Source: JAUIAS01 sp030425395
Lineage (GTDB): Bacteria > Pseudomonadota > Alphaproteobacteria > Rhodobacterales > Rhodobacteraceae
DNA length: 64,000 nucleotides
Assembly: GCA_043553855.1 (NCBI GenBank)
Contig: CP121336.1
Coordinates: 3,596,001-3,660,000 of the forward strand
Direction of reading: 5' to 3'
In this document: piece by piece, positions 42,053-50,415 of the stretch
Layout: the number at the start of each line of letters is the position of its first letter
How positions within the stretch are numbered: the stretch's first letter is position 1
Program-made: the position numbers and the translations under genes
The notes under the pieces: generated by a model
Databases searched by the model: none
What the model was told of the DNA's origin: nothing
The model's input: only the letters and a program-made list of their open reading frames with translations

Positions 42053-42071
42053 AGGTCAACATTTATGACCT
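42053..42071. promoter_or_regulatory. LysR box between the regulator and the oxidoreductase gene
   Basis: AGGTCA (42053-42058) and TGACCT (42066-42071) form a perfect inverted repeat with 7 bases between, and TCA-N7-TGA inside satisfies the LysR T-N11-A rule. It lies 50 bp upstream of the oxidoreductase ATG and 101 bp from the LysR start. Confidence 0.6.
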
Positions 42072-42120
42072 AAAGTGATATCAAATTCGGCAAGTGACCC
42101 ATGGCGTTGGGAGGCGCGGG

Positions 42121-45100
42121 ATGAGCAAAACCCAAATTACCTTGAATGATCGCTTTGACCTGGACAAGGAACAGGTTCTCTTGAACGGAACGCAGGCGCT
42201 GGTGCGTCTGATGCTGATCCAGAAGGCGCGTGACCTACAGGCGGGGCACAATACCGCCGGGTTGGTGACCGGGTATCGTGGTTCGCCGCTGGGGGCGGTC
42301 GACATGCAGATGCTGCGCGCGGCCAAGCCGCTTGGTGCCAACGATATCACCTTTCAGGCGGGGCTGAACGAAGATCTGGCCGCAACCGCCCTGTGGGGAA
42401 GTCAGCAGGCGGAACTGCGCGGCGAAGGGCGCTTCGATGGTGTTTTTGGCTTGTGGTATGGCAAGGGGCCGGGGGTGGACCGGTCCGGAGATGTCTTCCG
42501 TCATGCAAACATGGCCGGAACCAGCCCGCTGGGCGGTGTTGTGGCGGCGATGGGCGACGACCACACCGGCGAAAGCTCAACCGTGCTGCATCAGTCAGAA
42601 TGGGCGTTGATCGACGCCTATATGCCCATTGTCAGCCCCGCAGGTGTGCAGGAAATCCTTGATTACGGGGTGTATGCCTTTGCATTGTCGCGTTTTTGCG
42701 GGCTTTGGGTGGGTCTCAAGACAATGAAGGACACGGTCGAGGCAACCGCCGTTGTCGATGGTCGACCGGATCGAATGTCGCTTGTGGTGCCTGAATTCGA
42801 CTTGCCCGAGGGGGGATTGAATATCCGCCTTGCCGATACCCCGCACGCGCAGGAAGCGCGGATGATCGACTACAAGCGTTTCGCCGCCGAGGCGTTTTCC
42901 CATGCCAACCGGATGGACAAGCGTGTCTGGGGCAAGCCGGGGGCCAAGATCGGTTTTGTCGCGGCGGGCAAGAACTGGCTCGATCTGGTTCATGCGATGA
43001 GCCTTCTCAACATTGACGAGCAGGCGGCGGAACGGCTGGGTGTGACCACGTACAAGGTGGGTCAGACCTTCCCTCTGGATATGCGCGGCTTTCACGATTG
43101 GGCCGAAGGGCTGGACCTGATCGTTGTTGTCGAGGAAAAGCGAAAGCTGCTTGAAGTGCAGATCAAGGAAGCCATTTTCGACGACCGGCGCGGGCGGCGC
43201 GTCTATGGGTGGTACAAGGGCGGGGCAGGCAATTTGCACCGCGAAGAACTCTTTCCGACCAAGGGGGCGCTCGATCCGGTGTGGATCGCGCAGAAGCTGG
43301 GCGAAATTCTCGTCGAAGAGGGCCGCGAAACCGACGGTATCCGCAAGGGGCTTGAGGCGCTCGAGGCCGCCCGTCGGGCTGATAACGCCGAAGAAATCGC
43401 GGCCCGCCTGCCGTATTTCTGTTCCGGCTGTCCGCATAATTCGTCCACCAAACTGCCCGAAGGCAGCCGCGCCTATGCGGGGATCGGGTGCCATTACATG
43501 GTGCAGTGGATGGATCGCGAAACGCTGGGCTTCACCCACATGGGTGGCGAAGGGGCGAACTGGATCGGCGAGGCACCGTTCTCAACCCGCGATCATGTGT
43601 TTCAGAACCTTGGCGATGGCACCTATAACCATTCCGGCGTTCAGGCGATCCGGGCGGCCCTGGCCGCTGGCACCCGGATCACTTACAAGATCCTCTACAA
43701 CGATGCGGTTGCCATGACCGGCGGTCAGGGCAACGAAGGCGGGCTGGACGCGCCGCGTATCGTTGCCGAATTGCGTGCCATGGGCGTGCGGAAACTGGCC
43801 GTGGTTTATGATGAAAAAGAGGATGTCGATCCTGCCGCCTTTCCCGACGGCGTCCCTTTGCATGAACGCGCCGATCTGATGGCCGTCCAGAAAGACATGG
43901 CCGCCCATGAGGGCGTTTCGGCCATCGTCTATATCCAGACCTGCGCGGCGGAGAAACGCCGCCGCCGCAAACGCGGCACCTTTCCCGATCCTGACCGCCG
44001 CGTGTTCATCAATACCGATGTCTGCGAAGGGTGCGGCGATTGCGGGGTGCAATCCAACTGCGTCTCGATTGTCCCGGCAGACACCGAACTGGGCCGCAAG
44101 CGCGCCATTGATCAATCTTCCTGCAACAAGGATTTCTCTTGTCTCAAGGGGTTTTGCCCGTCCTTTGTCACCCTCGAAGGGGCGCAGCCACGCAAGGCGG
44201 CCACGGCAGAGGTCACCTTGCCCGACCTGCCGGAACCTTCGCTTCCTGCAATTGCCGGAACGTGGAACGTGGTGATCACCGGGGTCGGCGGCACGGGCGT
44301 CGTGACCATCGGTGCGGTTCTGGCGCAGGCGGCGCAGATAGATGGCAAGGGTGCCGGGATGATGGAAATGGCCGGGTTGGCGCAGAAGGGCGGCGCGGTG
44401 CATATCCATTGCCGGATCGCCGCGCAGCCCGATGACATCAGTGCCATCCGCGTGGCCACCGGAGAGGCCGACGCGCTGATCGGTGGCGATCTGGTGGTCA
44501 GCGCAGGTGCCAAGACGCTGGGGCTGACGCGCACAGGCCGGACCGGTGCCGTGGTCAACAGCCATGAAATCATCACCGGCGATTTTACCAGAGATACGGA
44601 ATTTTCCTTGCCTTCCGACAGGTTGTCCGTCGCTCTTCAAGCGCGAATGCGCGACCAACTGGACCTGTTCGATGCCTCGGAGCTGGCCAAGGTTACGCTT
44701 GGCGACAGCATCTTCTCGAACATGATCGTGTTTGGCGCCGCCTGGCAACGCGGGCTTCTTCCGATCAGCCTGACCGCGATGCAGCAGGCGATTGAACTGA
44801 ACGGTGCTGCGGTGGCGCGTAACCTGCGCGCCTTTGATATCGGTCGCTGGGCGGTTCTTTATCCCGACGATGCGGCGCGGCTGATCACGCCGAACGTCAC
44901 GGCCAAACCCAAATCCCTTGACGAGATCATCGCCTTCCGGGCCGATCACCTTGTGGCCTATCAGGGCAAGCGGCTTGCCAAACGGTATCGCAAGTTGGTC
45001 GAGGCCATCACCGATCCCGCACTTCGCGAGGCGGCCGCCCGCGGGTATCACAAGCTCTTGTCCTACAAGGATGAATGCGAGGTTGCCCGCCTGCACCTGC

Positions 45101-45540
45101 AAACCGAGAAAAAGGCACGCGAACAGTTCGAGGGCGATTTCGCGATGACCTTCCACCTTGCGCCGCCGCTGCTGTCCAAGGTCGGTCACGACGGTCGCCC
45201 GATCAAGAAGGCGTTCGGTCCCCGGATGCTGCGCGGGTTCCGTATTCTGGCGCGGCTCAAGATATTGCGAGGCACGCCATTTGATCCTTTTGGCCGGACC
45301 GAAGAGCGGCGCATGGAACGCGCCCTGATCCGTCAATACGAGGCCGATCTGAAGGACGTCTTGCCCCTGTTGACCGACGCAACCCGTGACGCGATCGTTT
45401 CTTTGGCGGAATTGCCCTTGCAAATCAAAGGGTTTGGGCCGGTAAAGGCGGCAAACGAAGCCAAGGCCGCGAAACGGCGCGAAGAACTGCTGTCGGTGAT
45501 CCGTGCAGGGGGCGAACCGGTTGCCAAGGCGGCGCAATAG
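42121..45540 (+). CDS. fused indolepyruvate-type 2-oxoacid:ferredoxin oxidoreductase (copy 2)
   Basis: A 1139-residue paralog of the protein at 9815 with the same order of parts: TGYRGSPLGAVD and AGLNEDLAATALWGSQ; FCSGCPHN, HMGGEGANWIGE and GDGTYNHSG for thiamine diphosphate; CEGCGDCGVQSNC, CNKDFSC and CPSFV for iron-sulfur clusters; gamma domain VVITGVGGTGVVTIGAVL; and the C-terminal extension. It differs in the gamma-domain loop (MEMAGLAQKGGAVHIHCRI against DITGLAQKYGAVHSHIKL), suggesting a different substrate or partner. GGGAGG at 42109-42114 supports the ATG at 42121. A divergent LysR gene is the likely regulator. It stands alone, not joined to an amino-acid gene as copy 1 is. Confidence 0.9.
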   Translation: MSKTQITLNDRFDLDKEQVLLNGTQALVRLMLIQKARDLQAGHNTAGLVTGYRGSPLGAVDMQMLRAAKPLGANDITFQAGLNEDLAATALWGSQQAELRGEGRFDGVFGLWYGKGPGVDRSGDVFRHANMAGTSPLGGVVAAMGDDHTGESSTVLHQSEWALIDAYMPIVSPAGVQEILDYGVYAFALSRFCGLWVGLKTMKDTVEATAVVDGRPDRMSLVVPEFDLPEGGLNIRLADTPHAQEARMIDYKRFAAEAFSHANRMDKRVWGKPGAKIGFVAAGKNWLDLVHAMSLLNIDEQAAERLGVTTYKVGQTFPLDMRGFHDWAEGLDLIVVVEEKRKLLEVQIKEAIFDDRRGRRVYGWYKGGAGNLHREELFPTKGALDPVWIAQKLGEILVEEGRETDGIRKGLEALEAARRADNAEEIAARLPYFCSGCPHNSSTKLPEGSRAYAGIGCHYMVQWMDRETLGFTHMGGEGANWIGEAPFSTRDHVFQNLGDGTYNHSGVQAIRAALAAGTRITYKILYNDAVAMTGGQGNEGGLDAPRIVAELRAMGVRKLAVVYDEKEDVDPAAFPDGVPLHERADLMAVQKDMAAHEGVSAIVYIQTCAAEKRRRRKRGTFPDPDRRVFINTDVCEGCGDCGVQSNCVSIVPADTELGRKRAIDQSSCNKDFSCLKGFCPSFVTLEGAQPRKAATAEVTLPDLPEPSLPAIAGTWNVVITGVGGTGVVTIGAVLAQAAQIDGKGAGMMEMAGLAQKGGAVHIHCRIAAQPDDISAIRVATGEADALIGGDLVVSAGAKTLGLTRTGRTGAVVNSHEIITGDFTRDTEFSLPSDRLSVALQARMRDQLDLFDASELAKVTLGDSIFSNMIVFGAAWQRGLLPISLTAMQQAIELNGAAVARNLRAFDIGRWAVLYPDDAARLITPNVTAKPKSLDEIIAFRADHLVAYQGKRLAKRYRKLVEAITDPALREAAARGYHKLLSYKDECEVARLHLQTEKKAREQFEGDFAMTFHLAPPLLSKVGHDGRPIKKAFGPRMLRGFRILARLKILRGTPFDPFGRTEERRMERALIRQYEADLKDVLPLLTDATRDAIVSLAELPLQIKGFGPVKAANEAKAAKRREELLSVIRAGGEPVAKAAQ

Positions 45541-45625
45541 CGGGATGCAGGCGTGGTGGCGGTGTCACAAAACCGTCGCCGAACTGTGGCAAGGCATCCT
45601 CGCCGCATAGCACGATGGATTTGCC

Positions 45626-46504
45626 ATGACCCAAACGCACCAGATCGCCCGCGATATCTCCTACGCCCATTCCGCCACAACGCGCGGCGGACGGGCCATG
45701 ATACGCCTGATGGAGAATACCACAGGCCGATTGCGCCTGATCCGCCGCGCCCTTGGGTATGAGCACGAAATCGCGCGGGGGCGCGATTTCTGGTCGGTTA
45801 TGGTGGATCGCTACGGGCTGGAACTGGAAATCACGGGCGGGTCGTTAGACCACATCCCGCGCAGCGGGCCGGTCGTCATGATCGCCAATCATCCCTATGG
45901 CATTCTTGACGGGCTGATGATGGGCCACATGCTGGCCCGGACGCGTGGCGATTTCCGTATTCTGGCGCATCACGTGTTTCGCAAGGCCAGCGATCTGGAG
46001 CGGGTGATCCTGCCGATCAACTTTGACGATACACGCGACGCGGTGCGTCAGAACCTTGAGACGCGCAAACAGGCGCTGGATTTTCTGGGGCAGGGCGGTG
46101 CCATCGGTATTTTCCCCGGAGGCACCGTCAGCACCGCCGTCAGCCCGTTTTCCACCCCCATGGACCCCGGCTGGCGCGGGTTCACAGCGCGGATGATCGC
46201 CAAGAGCGCGGCGCAGGTGGTGCCGGTGTTTTTTGACGGGCACACGTCGCGCCTTTTTCAGGTGGCCAGCCATCTTCATCCGACGTTGCGCATGGGGCTG
46301 TTGATCAAGGAATTCCGCGCGCGGGTCGATACGCCGGTGCGGGTTGCGATTGGCCGGCCGATCCCGCGCAGCACACTCGATCCTCTGGCGTCGGATACGA
46401 AACGACTCATGGATTTCCTTCGCAAAGCCACGTATGAGCTTTCGCCAACGCCGTTGGCATCTTACGACTACGGCTTTGAATTCGAGGACAGGCACCGCGC
46501 CTGA
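45626..46504 (+). CDS. lysophospholipid acyltransferase family protein
   Basis: A 292-residue acyltransferase of the PlsC-like superfamily that places an acyl chain on a lysolipid. The catalytic motif H-x4-D is in ANHPYGILDGLMMG near residues 87-100. The substrate block IGIFPGGTVST near 158-168 replaces the usual FPEGTRS, and VVPVFFDG follows near 195-202. There is no clear membrane helix, though residues 25-60 are amphipathic. Members of this branch may act in ornithine-lipid or haemolysin-like acylation; the acceptor cannot be told. It precedes murI by 7 bp on the same strand. Confidence 0.82.
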   Translation: MTQTHQIARDISYAHSATTRGGRAMIRLMENTTGRLRLIRRALGYEHEIARGRDFWSVMVDRYGLELEITGGSLDHIPRSGPVVMIANHPYGILDGLMMGHMLARTRGDFRILAHHVFRKASDLERVILPINFDDTRDAVRQNLETRKQALDFLGQGGAIGIFPGGTVSTAVSPFSTPMDPGWRGFTARMIAKSAAQVVPVFFDGHTSRLFQVASHLHPTLRMGLLIKEFRARVDTPVRVAIGRPIPRSTLDPLASDTKRLMDFLRKATYELSPTPLASYDYGFEFEDRHRA

Positions 46505-46511
46505 GAGGCTC

Positions 46512-47321
46512 ATGGCAGTTGGTATTTTTGATTCCGGTCTGGGTGGTCTGACGGTCCTGAACGCCGCTCAGAAGCGGCTTCCGGACGTGGATTTCCTTTA
46601 TTTCGCAGACCGTGCCCACGCCCCCTATGGGGTGCGCGATGCAGATGACATCTATGAGCTGACCTATGCGGCGATCCGGCGGTTGTGGGATGGCGGTGCG
46701 GACCTTGTGATTCTGGCCTGCAACACCGCCTCTGCGGCGGCGCTGCGCCGTATTCAGGAAGGCGGATTGCCCGCAGGCAAGCGGGTTCTGGGGGTCTTTG
46801 TGCCGCTGATCGAGGCGCTGACCGAACGGCAATGGGGCGACAACTCGCCCCCGCGTGAGGTTGAGGTCAAGCACGTTGCCCTGTTTGCGACGCCTGCCAC
46901 CGTCGCCAGCCGCGCGTTCCAGCGCGAACTGGCGTTTCGGGCGATCGGCGTCGATGTGGAGGCGCAGGCCTGCGGTGGTGTCGTGGATGCCATCGAGGAC
47001 GGCGACATGATCCTCGCCGAAGCGCTCGTGCGCAGCCATGTTGACGCCTTGAAACGCAAGATGCCGCATCCGCAGGCCGCCATTCTCGGCTGCACGCATT
47101 ATCCGCTCATGCAGGAGGCGTTTCAGGCCAGTCTGGGCGCAGAGGTTTCCGTGTTCAGTCAGGGAAATCTGGTGGCCGACAGCCTTGCCGATTATCTGAC
47201 GCGGCACCCTGACATGATGGGATCGGGCGAGGCCGGTTTCCTGACCACCGGCGATCCGCGACGTGTCTCCGACCGGGCCACACAATTCCTGCGGCGCCAG
47301 ATCGAGTTCCGCGCGGCCTGA
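46512..47321 (+). CDS. murI: glutamate racemase
   Basis: MurI makes D-glutamate for peptidoglycan. The 269-residue enzyme has GIFDSGLGG at residues 4-12, catalytic Cys70 in LACNTASAAALR, and the second Cys194 with His196 in LGCTHYPL. The ATG at 46512 was chosen from the family N terminus and from GAGAGG upstream; it starts 7 bp after the acyltransferase stop, so the two are probably cotranscribed. The MurI-family FADRAHAPYG near residues 31-40 is clear. Confidence 0.95.
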   Translation: MAVGIFDSGLGGLTVLNAAQKRLPDVDFLYFADRAHAPYGVRDADDIYELTYAAIRRLWDGGADLVILACNTASAAALRRIQEGGLPAGKRVLGVFVPLIEALTERQWGDNSPPREVEVKHVALFATPATVASRAFQRELAFRAIGVDVEAQACGGVVDAIEDGDMILAEALVRSHVDALKRKMPHPQAAILGCTHYPLMQEAFQASLGAEVSVFSQGNLVADSLADYLTRHPDMMGSGEAGFLTTGDPRRVSDRATQFLRRQIEFRAA

Positions 47322-47380
47322 GCCCGATTGGCGCGCATTGGTGCCGGGTGGATTGCCGGGACTGACAGGCCCGGTTGGGG

Positions 47381-47779
47381 TCAACCGCCAAAGATGACCT
47401 GATGCATCATCCGCCCCGGCAGCAAGGTAAACGCCCCGGTCAGCAACAAAGCCAGAACGTAAAGCAGTTTCATCATCAATGCGTGTCGCGCGACATTGCC
47501 CCGGCGCACCGTTCGGATCGCTTCGACCACCGACCAGATGGTCAACAGCGACAAAAGGTGGATCGGGCTGAAATTTCCGATCACCTTGATGGTGTGGATC
47601 CAAAAGCTGCTGACACTGACCAGAAGCATCAGAGAGACCCAGATATACCCCAGCATTTTGTGGGTGCGTGTTCCCTTGGCGCTGGCCAGTTGCACCGCTC
47701 CGAGACCCACCGCGACAAACGCTGCATATGCATGAAACGGGATCGGCTGTTGCCCAGCGTTGAGAATACCGAAGTCCAT
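47381..47779 (-). CDS. DUF2306 family membrane protein
   Basis: A 132-residue integral membrane protein with four hydrophobic segments (about residues 14-32, 46-64, 72-90 and 104-122). PIPFHAYAAFVAVGLGAVQLASAKGTRTHKMLGYIWV carries the His residues and the GxxTHKxLGY signature of DUF2306. Function unknown. The ATG at 47779 begins where similarity starts; the longer frame upstream is not membrane-like. It converges with murI across 59 bp. Confidence 0.82.
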   Translation of the reverse strand: MDFGILNAGQQPIPFHAYAAFVAVGLGAVQLASAKGTRTHKMLGYIWVSLMLLVSVSSFWIHTIKVIGNFSPIHLLSLLTIWSVVEAIRTVRRGNVARHALMMKLLYVLALLLTGAFTLLPGRMMHQVIFGG

Positions 47780-48112
47780 GGCCCTGTCCTGTGCCGTAAT
47801 TGGGAAGCCGCAGTTGAGGTGCTGCCCCTGCGCCCTAAGCTCTGGGGCGCGTTGTGTCCATGGGCCTATTCCATACCTCGTCGCGGTAATGCCGCGTGTC
47901 ATTCGCGCCCTGCAGCGATGTTTGCCGGATTGTTTTTGCCCACGTGCTCGGCTAGACACACGTTACCCAGAAGGATGGACATGGTGATGGCGATGATCAG
48001 AGCACCGCGACGATAACCCCGGCCCGCAGGCATTCGCCCCGGTCAAAAGTGCCCCAGTCCAAGCACTGCGGTTATACGCCGATCCTTTTCCCGTTTTTAT
48101 CACAGGTCCGAC
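47780..48112. other. intergenic region between the DUF2306 gene and argC
   Basis: 333 bp between divergent genes. It should contain both promoters; no convincing -35/-10 pair was fixed. A possible Arg-ending 11-residue reading frame (47981-48016) with a ribosome site is the only structured feature noted. Confidence 0.55.
47981..48016 (+). CDS. possible argC leader peptide
   Basis: An 11-codon frame MVMAMIRAPRR preceded by AAGGA at 47971-47975. Three of its last five residues are Arg, and it ends 96 bp before argC, as an attenuation leader might. No antiterminator/terminator pair could be shown in the following 90 bp, so this is speculative. Confidence 0.2.
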   Translation: MVMAMIRAPRR

Positions 48113-49141
48113 ATGACACATCAAATCGCCATTATCGGTGCATCCGGCTATACCGGAGCCGAACTGATCCGGCTGATCGCCGAACATCCCAACATGCAGA
48201 TCGCGGCGCTGGCGGCCAATTCCAAGGCGGGGCAGGCCATGGCCGATGTCTTCCCGCACCTGCGTCATCTGGATCTGCCGGATCTTGTGACATGGGAACA
48301 GATTGATTTCGATGCGATCGACCTGTGTTTTTGTGCCCTGCCGCACAAGACCAGTCAGGAAGTGATTTCGCAATTGCCCGGGTCGGTCAAGGTCGTGGAT
48401 CTGAGCGCCGATTTCCGGCTGCGTGATCCGGCCGAATACGAAAAATGGTATGGCAACAAACATGCCGCGCTCGCGCAGCAGGACGAGGCGGTTTACGGGC
48501 TGACCGAATTCTACCGCGAGGACATCAGGGGCGCGCGGTTGGTGGCGGGCACGGGATGCAACGCGGCCACGGGGCAATATGCGCTGAGACCGCTGATTTC
48601 TGCCGGTGTCATCGGATTGGACGATATCATTCTTGATATGAAATGCGCGGTGTCGGGCGCGGGCAGAAGTCTCAAGGAAAACCTGCTGCACGCGGAATTG
48701 TCCGAAGGTTACAACGCCTATGCAGTGGGTGGCACGCACCGGCATCTGGGCGAGTTCGATCAGGAGTTTTCCGCGCTGGCCGGGCGGGAGGTCAAGGTTC
48801 AGTTTACCCCGCACCTGATCCCGGCCAACCGGGGTATTCTGGCCACGGTCTATGTGACAGGGGAGGCAACGTCAGTGCACACAACGTTGGCGGACGCTTA
48901 TGCGGCAGAACCGTTTGTGCATGTCCTGCCCTTTGGTCAAACACCCAGCACCCATCACGTGCGCGGGTCCAACCATGTGCATATCGGTGTCACCGGTGAC
49001 CGGACCGCCGGGCGCGCCATCGTGGTCGTGGCGCTGGACAACCTGACAAAAGGCAGCAGCGGCCAAGCATTGCAAAACGCGAATTTGATGTTAGGTGAAG
49101 ATGAGACGCTGGGGCTGACCATGGCTCCGCTGTTTCCCTGA
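48113..49141 (+). CDS. argC: N-acetyl-gamma-glutamyl-phosphate reductase
   Basis: ArgC reduces N-acetylglutamyl phosphate to the semialdehyde with NADPH in arginine synthesis. The 342-residue protein begins MTHQIAIIGASGYTGAELIRL with the nucleotide-binding loop, has LSADFRL near residues 98-104, catalytic Cys149 in VAGTGCNAATG, and the late HTPHLIP-like QFTPHLIPANRGILATVY. This is the longer ArgC form. ccmE follows after 24 bp on the same strand. Confidence 0.96.
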   Translation: MTHQIAIIGASGYTGAELIRLIAEHPNMQIAALAANSKAGQAMADVFPHLRHLDLPDLVTWEQIDFDAIDLCFCALPHKTSQEVISQLPGSVKVVDLSADFRLRDPAEYEKWYGNKHAALAQQDEAVYGLTEFYREDIRGARLVAGTGCNAATGQYALRPLISAGVIGLDDIILDMKCAVSGAGRSLKENLLHAELSEGYNAYAVGGTHRHLGEFDQEFSALAGREVKVQFTPHLIPANRGILATVYVTGEATSVHTTLADAYAAEPFVHVLPFGQTPSTHHVRGSNHVHIGVTGDRTAGRAIVVVALDNLTKGSSGQALQNANLMLGEDETLGLTMAPLFP

Positions 49142-49165
49142 GGTTGAACTTTTTGAGGTAGCGCC

Positions 49166-49612
49166 ATGAAAAGCCTGAAAAAACAGCGTAGAATACAAGT
49201 TGTCCTCGTGGCTGTGGTTGCGCTGATCCTGTCGACGGCGATGATCGGTTATGCGATGCGCGACGGTATCAACTTCTTTCGCGCGCCCAGTCAGGTGATC
49301 GCCGAGCCGCCTGCGCCATCGGAAGTATTCCGTATTGGGGGGCTGGTGGAAGAAGGCAGTCTTGTGCGCGGTGAGGGAGAGACCATCCGGTTTTCAGTGA
49401 CCGACGGTGGCGCAACCGTGCCGGTGGTCTATACCGGGGTGCTGCCGGATCTGTTTGGCGAAAACGAAGGCATGGTTGGCACCGGACGGTATGTGAACGG
49501 GGTGTTTGAAGCCAGCGAAATTCTGGCCAAACATGACGAGACCTATATGCCGACCGAGGTGATAGATGCGCTCAAGGAACAGGGCGTATACGTGGAGCCC
49601 GACGCGAGCTGA
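49166..49612 (+). CDS. ccmE: cytochrome c maturation protein CcmE
   Basis: CcmE is the periplasmic haem chaperone that binds haem covalently and passes it to CcmF/H for attachment to apocytochrome c. The 148-residue protein has a membrane anchor at residues 10-30 and a beta-barrel domain. The haem-binding His123 and Tyr127 are in AKHDETYMP. It is the first ccm gene here; ccmF and ccmH lie 1.4 kb downstream, after an endolysin-holin pair and a repeat/terminator-like element. Confidence 0.96.
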   Translation: MKSLKKQRRIQVVLVAVVALILSTAMIGYAMRDGINFFRAPSQVIAEPPAPSEVFRIGGLVEEGSLVRGEGETIRFSVTDGGATVPVVYTGVLPDLFGENEGMVGTGRYVNGVFEASEILAKHDETYMPTEVIDALKEQGVYVEPDAS

Positions 49613-49664
49613 AGCGGCCTTTGGCCGCTGCCTCCGGCGGGGGTATTTTTGCCGAAAAAGAAGC
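49613..49664 (+). repeat. composite repeat, copy 7, variant hairpin (terminator-like)
   Basis: A hairpin AGCGGCC-TTT-GGCCGCT begins right after the ccmE stop, followed by GCCTCCGGCGGGGGTATTTTT and GCCGAAAAAGAAGC. The conserved block and A-rich tail match the other copies, but the hairpin is different. CCTCC-GGC-GGGGG plus T5 could act as a terminator for ccmE. Confidence 0.75.
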
Positions 49665-49753
49665 TGGAAGATGATGAGGGGGCCGCTTTTGCCGTGGCCT
49701 CTTTTTGTTGTTTCACAGTTTGAATTCGCCGCGAACGGTGCTGTCGGGTTTGG

Positions 49754-49763
49754 TTAACCTTAA
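49754..49763. promoter_or_regulatory. CtrA-like half sites upstream of the endolysin gene
   Basis: TTAACCTTAA: two TTAA tetramers, the first within TTAACC, which is the core of a CtrA half site (TTAACCAT). It lies 41 bp upstream of the endolysin ATG. The spacing is not the full TTAA-N7-TTAA, so this is a weak match. Confidence 0.35.
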
Positions 49764-49803
49764 CGTGGCGTGATTGTCCGCAAACCAGTTGCGGGAGCTG
49801 ATC

Positions 49804-50415
49804 ATGCGAAGCGTTGACGAAATAGCGACGGAGATCGTGGCACGGGAAGGCGGGTATGTGAACGACCCGGAGGATCCCGGCGGGCCGACGAACTACGGGG
49901 TGACGCTGGCCACGCTGCGGCGGCTGGGCGTGGATGTTGACGGCGATGGAGATGCCGATCACGCGGATCTGCGGGCGCTGACACCAGATCAGGCGGCGCG
50001 GATATTCGTGGCGCATTATCATGATGCGCCGGGGATCGGCCAATTGCCTGACATGTTGCGGCCCAGCGTATTTGACATGCAGGTGAACGCTGGCATTCGG
50101 GCGGTGAAGCTCCTTCAGGATTTGTTAAGGGAAATGGGATATCCGTTGGCGGTGGATGGTGTCATCGGGCCAGCCACCGCGAAGGCGGCGCGGGAGGCGG
50201 CGGAGGTGGATTCGCGGGCTTTGGTCAATGCCTACGGGATTGCGCGGCGCAATTTCTACTTCTCTCTGGGCGACCGGCGCCCGGCCTTGCGTAAATTTGC
50301 CCGGACGCGGGCGGGCGGAAAGGGAGGATGGATCACGCGGGCCGAGGAATTCATCGACCCGGCCTATCATCTGGACGGGGCTGCGTTTGCGCGCAGGGTT
50401 GCGGCATGGGATTGA
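49804..50415 (+). CDS. holin-associated N-acetylmuramidase (GTA-type endolysin)
   Basis: A 203-residue peptidoglycan hydrolase of the GH108 group. The catalytic Glu15 is in AREGGYVNDPEDPGGPTNYGVT, the signature of the family; a C-terminal half with LAVDGVIGPATAKAA resembles the peptidoglycan-binding domain that pairs with it. There is no signal peptide, so export must depend on a holin, and the holin gene overlaps its end by 10 bp. In Rhodobacter capsulatus a matching endolysin/holin pair away from the main cluster lyses cells to release gene transfer agent particles. GGGAG at 49793-49797 fixes the start at 49804. Confidence 0.9.
   Translation: MRSVDEIATEIVAREGGYVNDPEDPGGPTNYGVTLATLRRLGVDVDGDGDADHADLRALTPDQAARIFVAHYHDAPGIGQLPDMLRPSVFDMQVNAGIRAVKLLQDLLREMGYPLAVDGVIGPATAKAAREAAEVDSRALVNAYGIARRNFYFSLGDRRPALRKFARTRAGGKGGWITRAEEFIDPAYHLDGAAFARRVAAWD

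Noticed and set aside
47322..47380. Hairpin CCGGG/CCCGG between murI and the DUF2306 gene as a shared terminator
   Set aside because: The stem is only 5 bp, with no T run on either strand.
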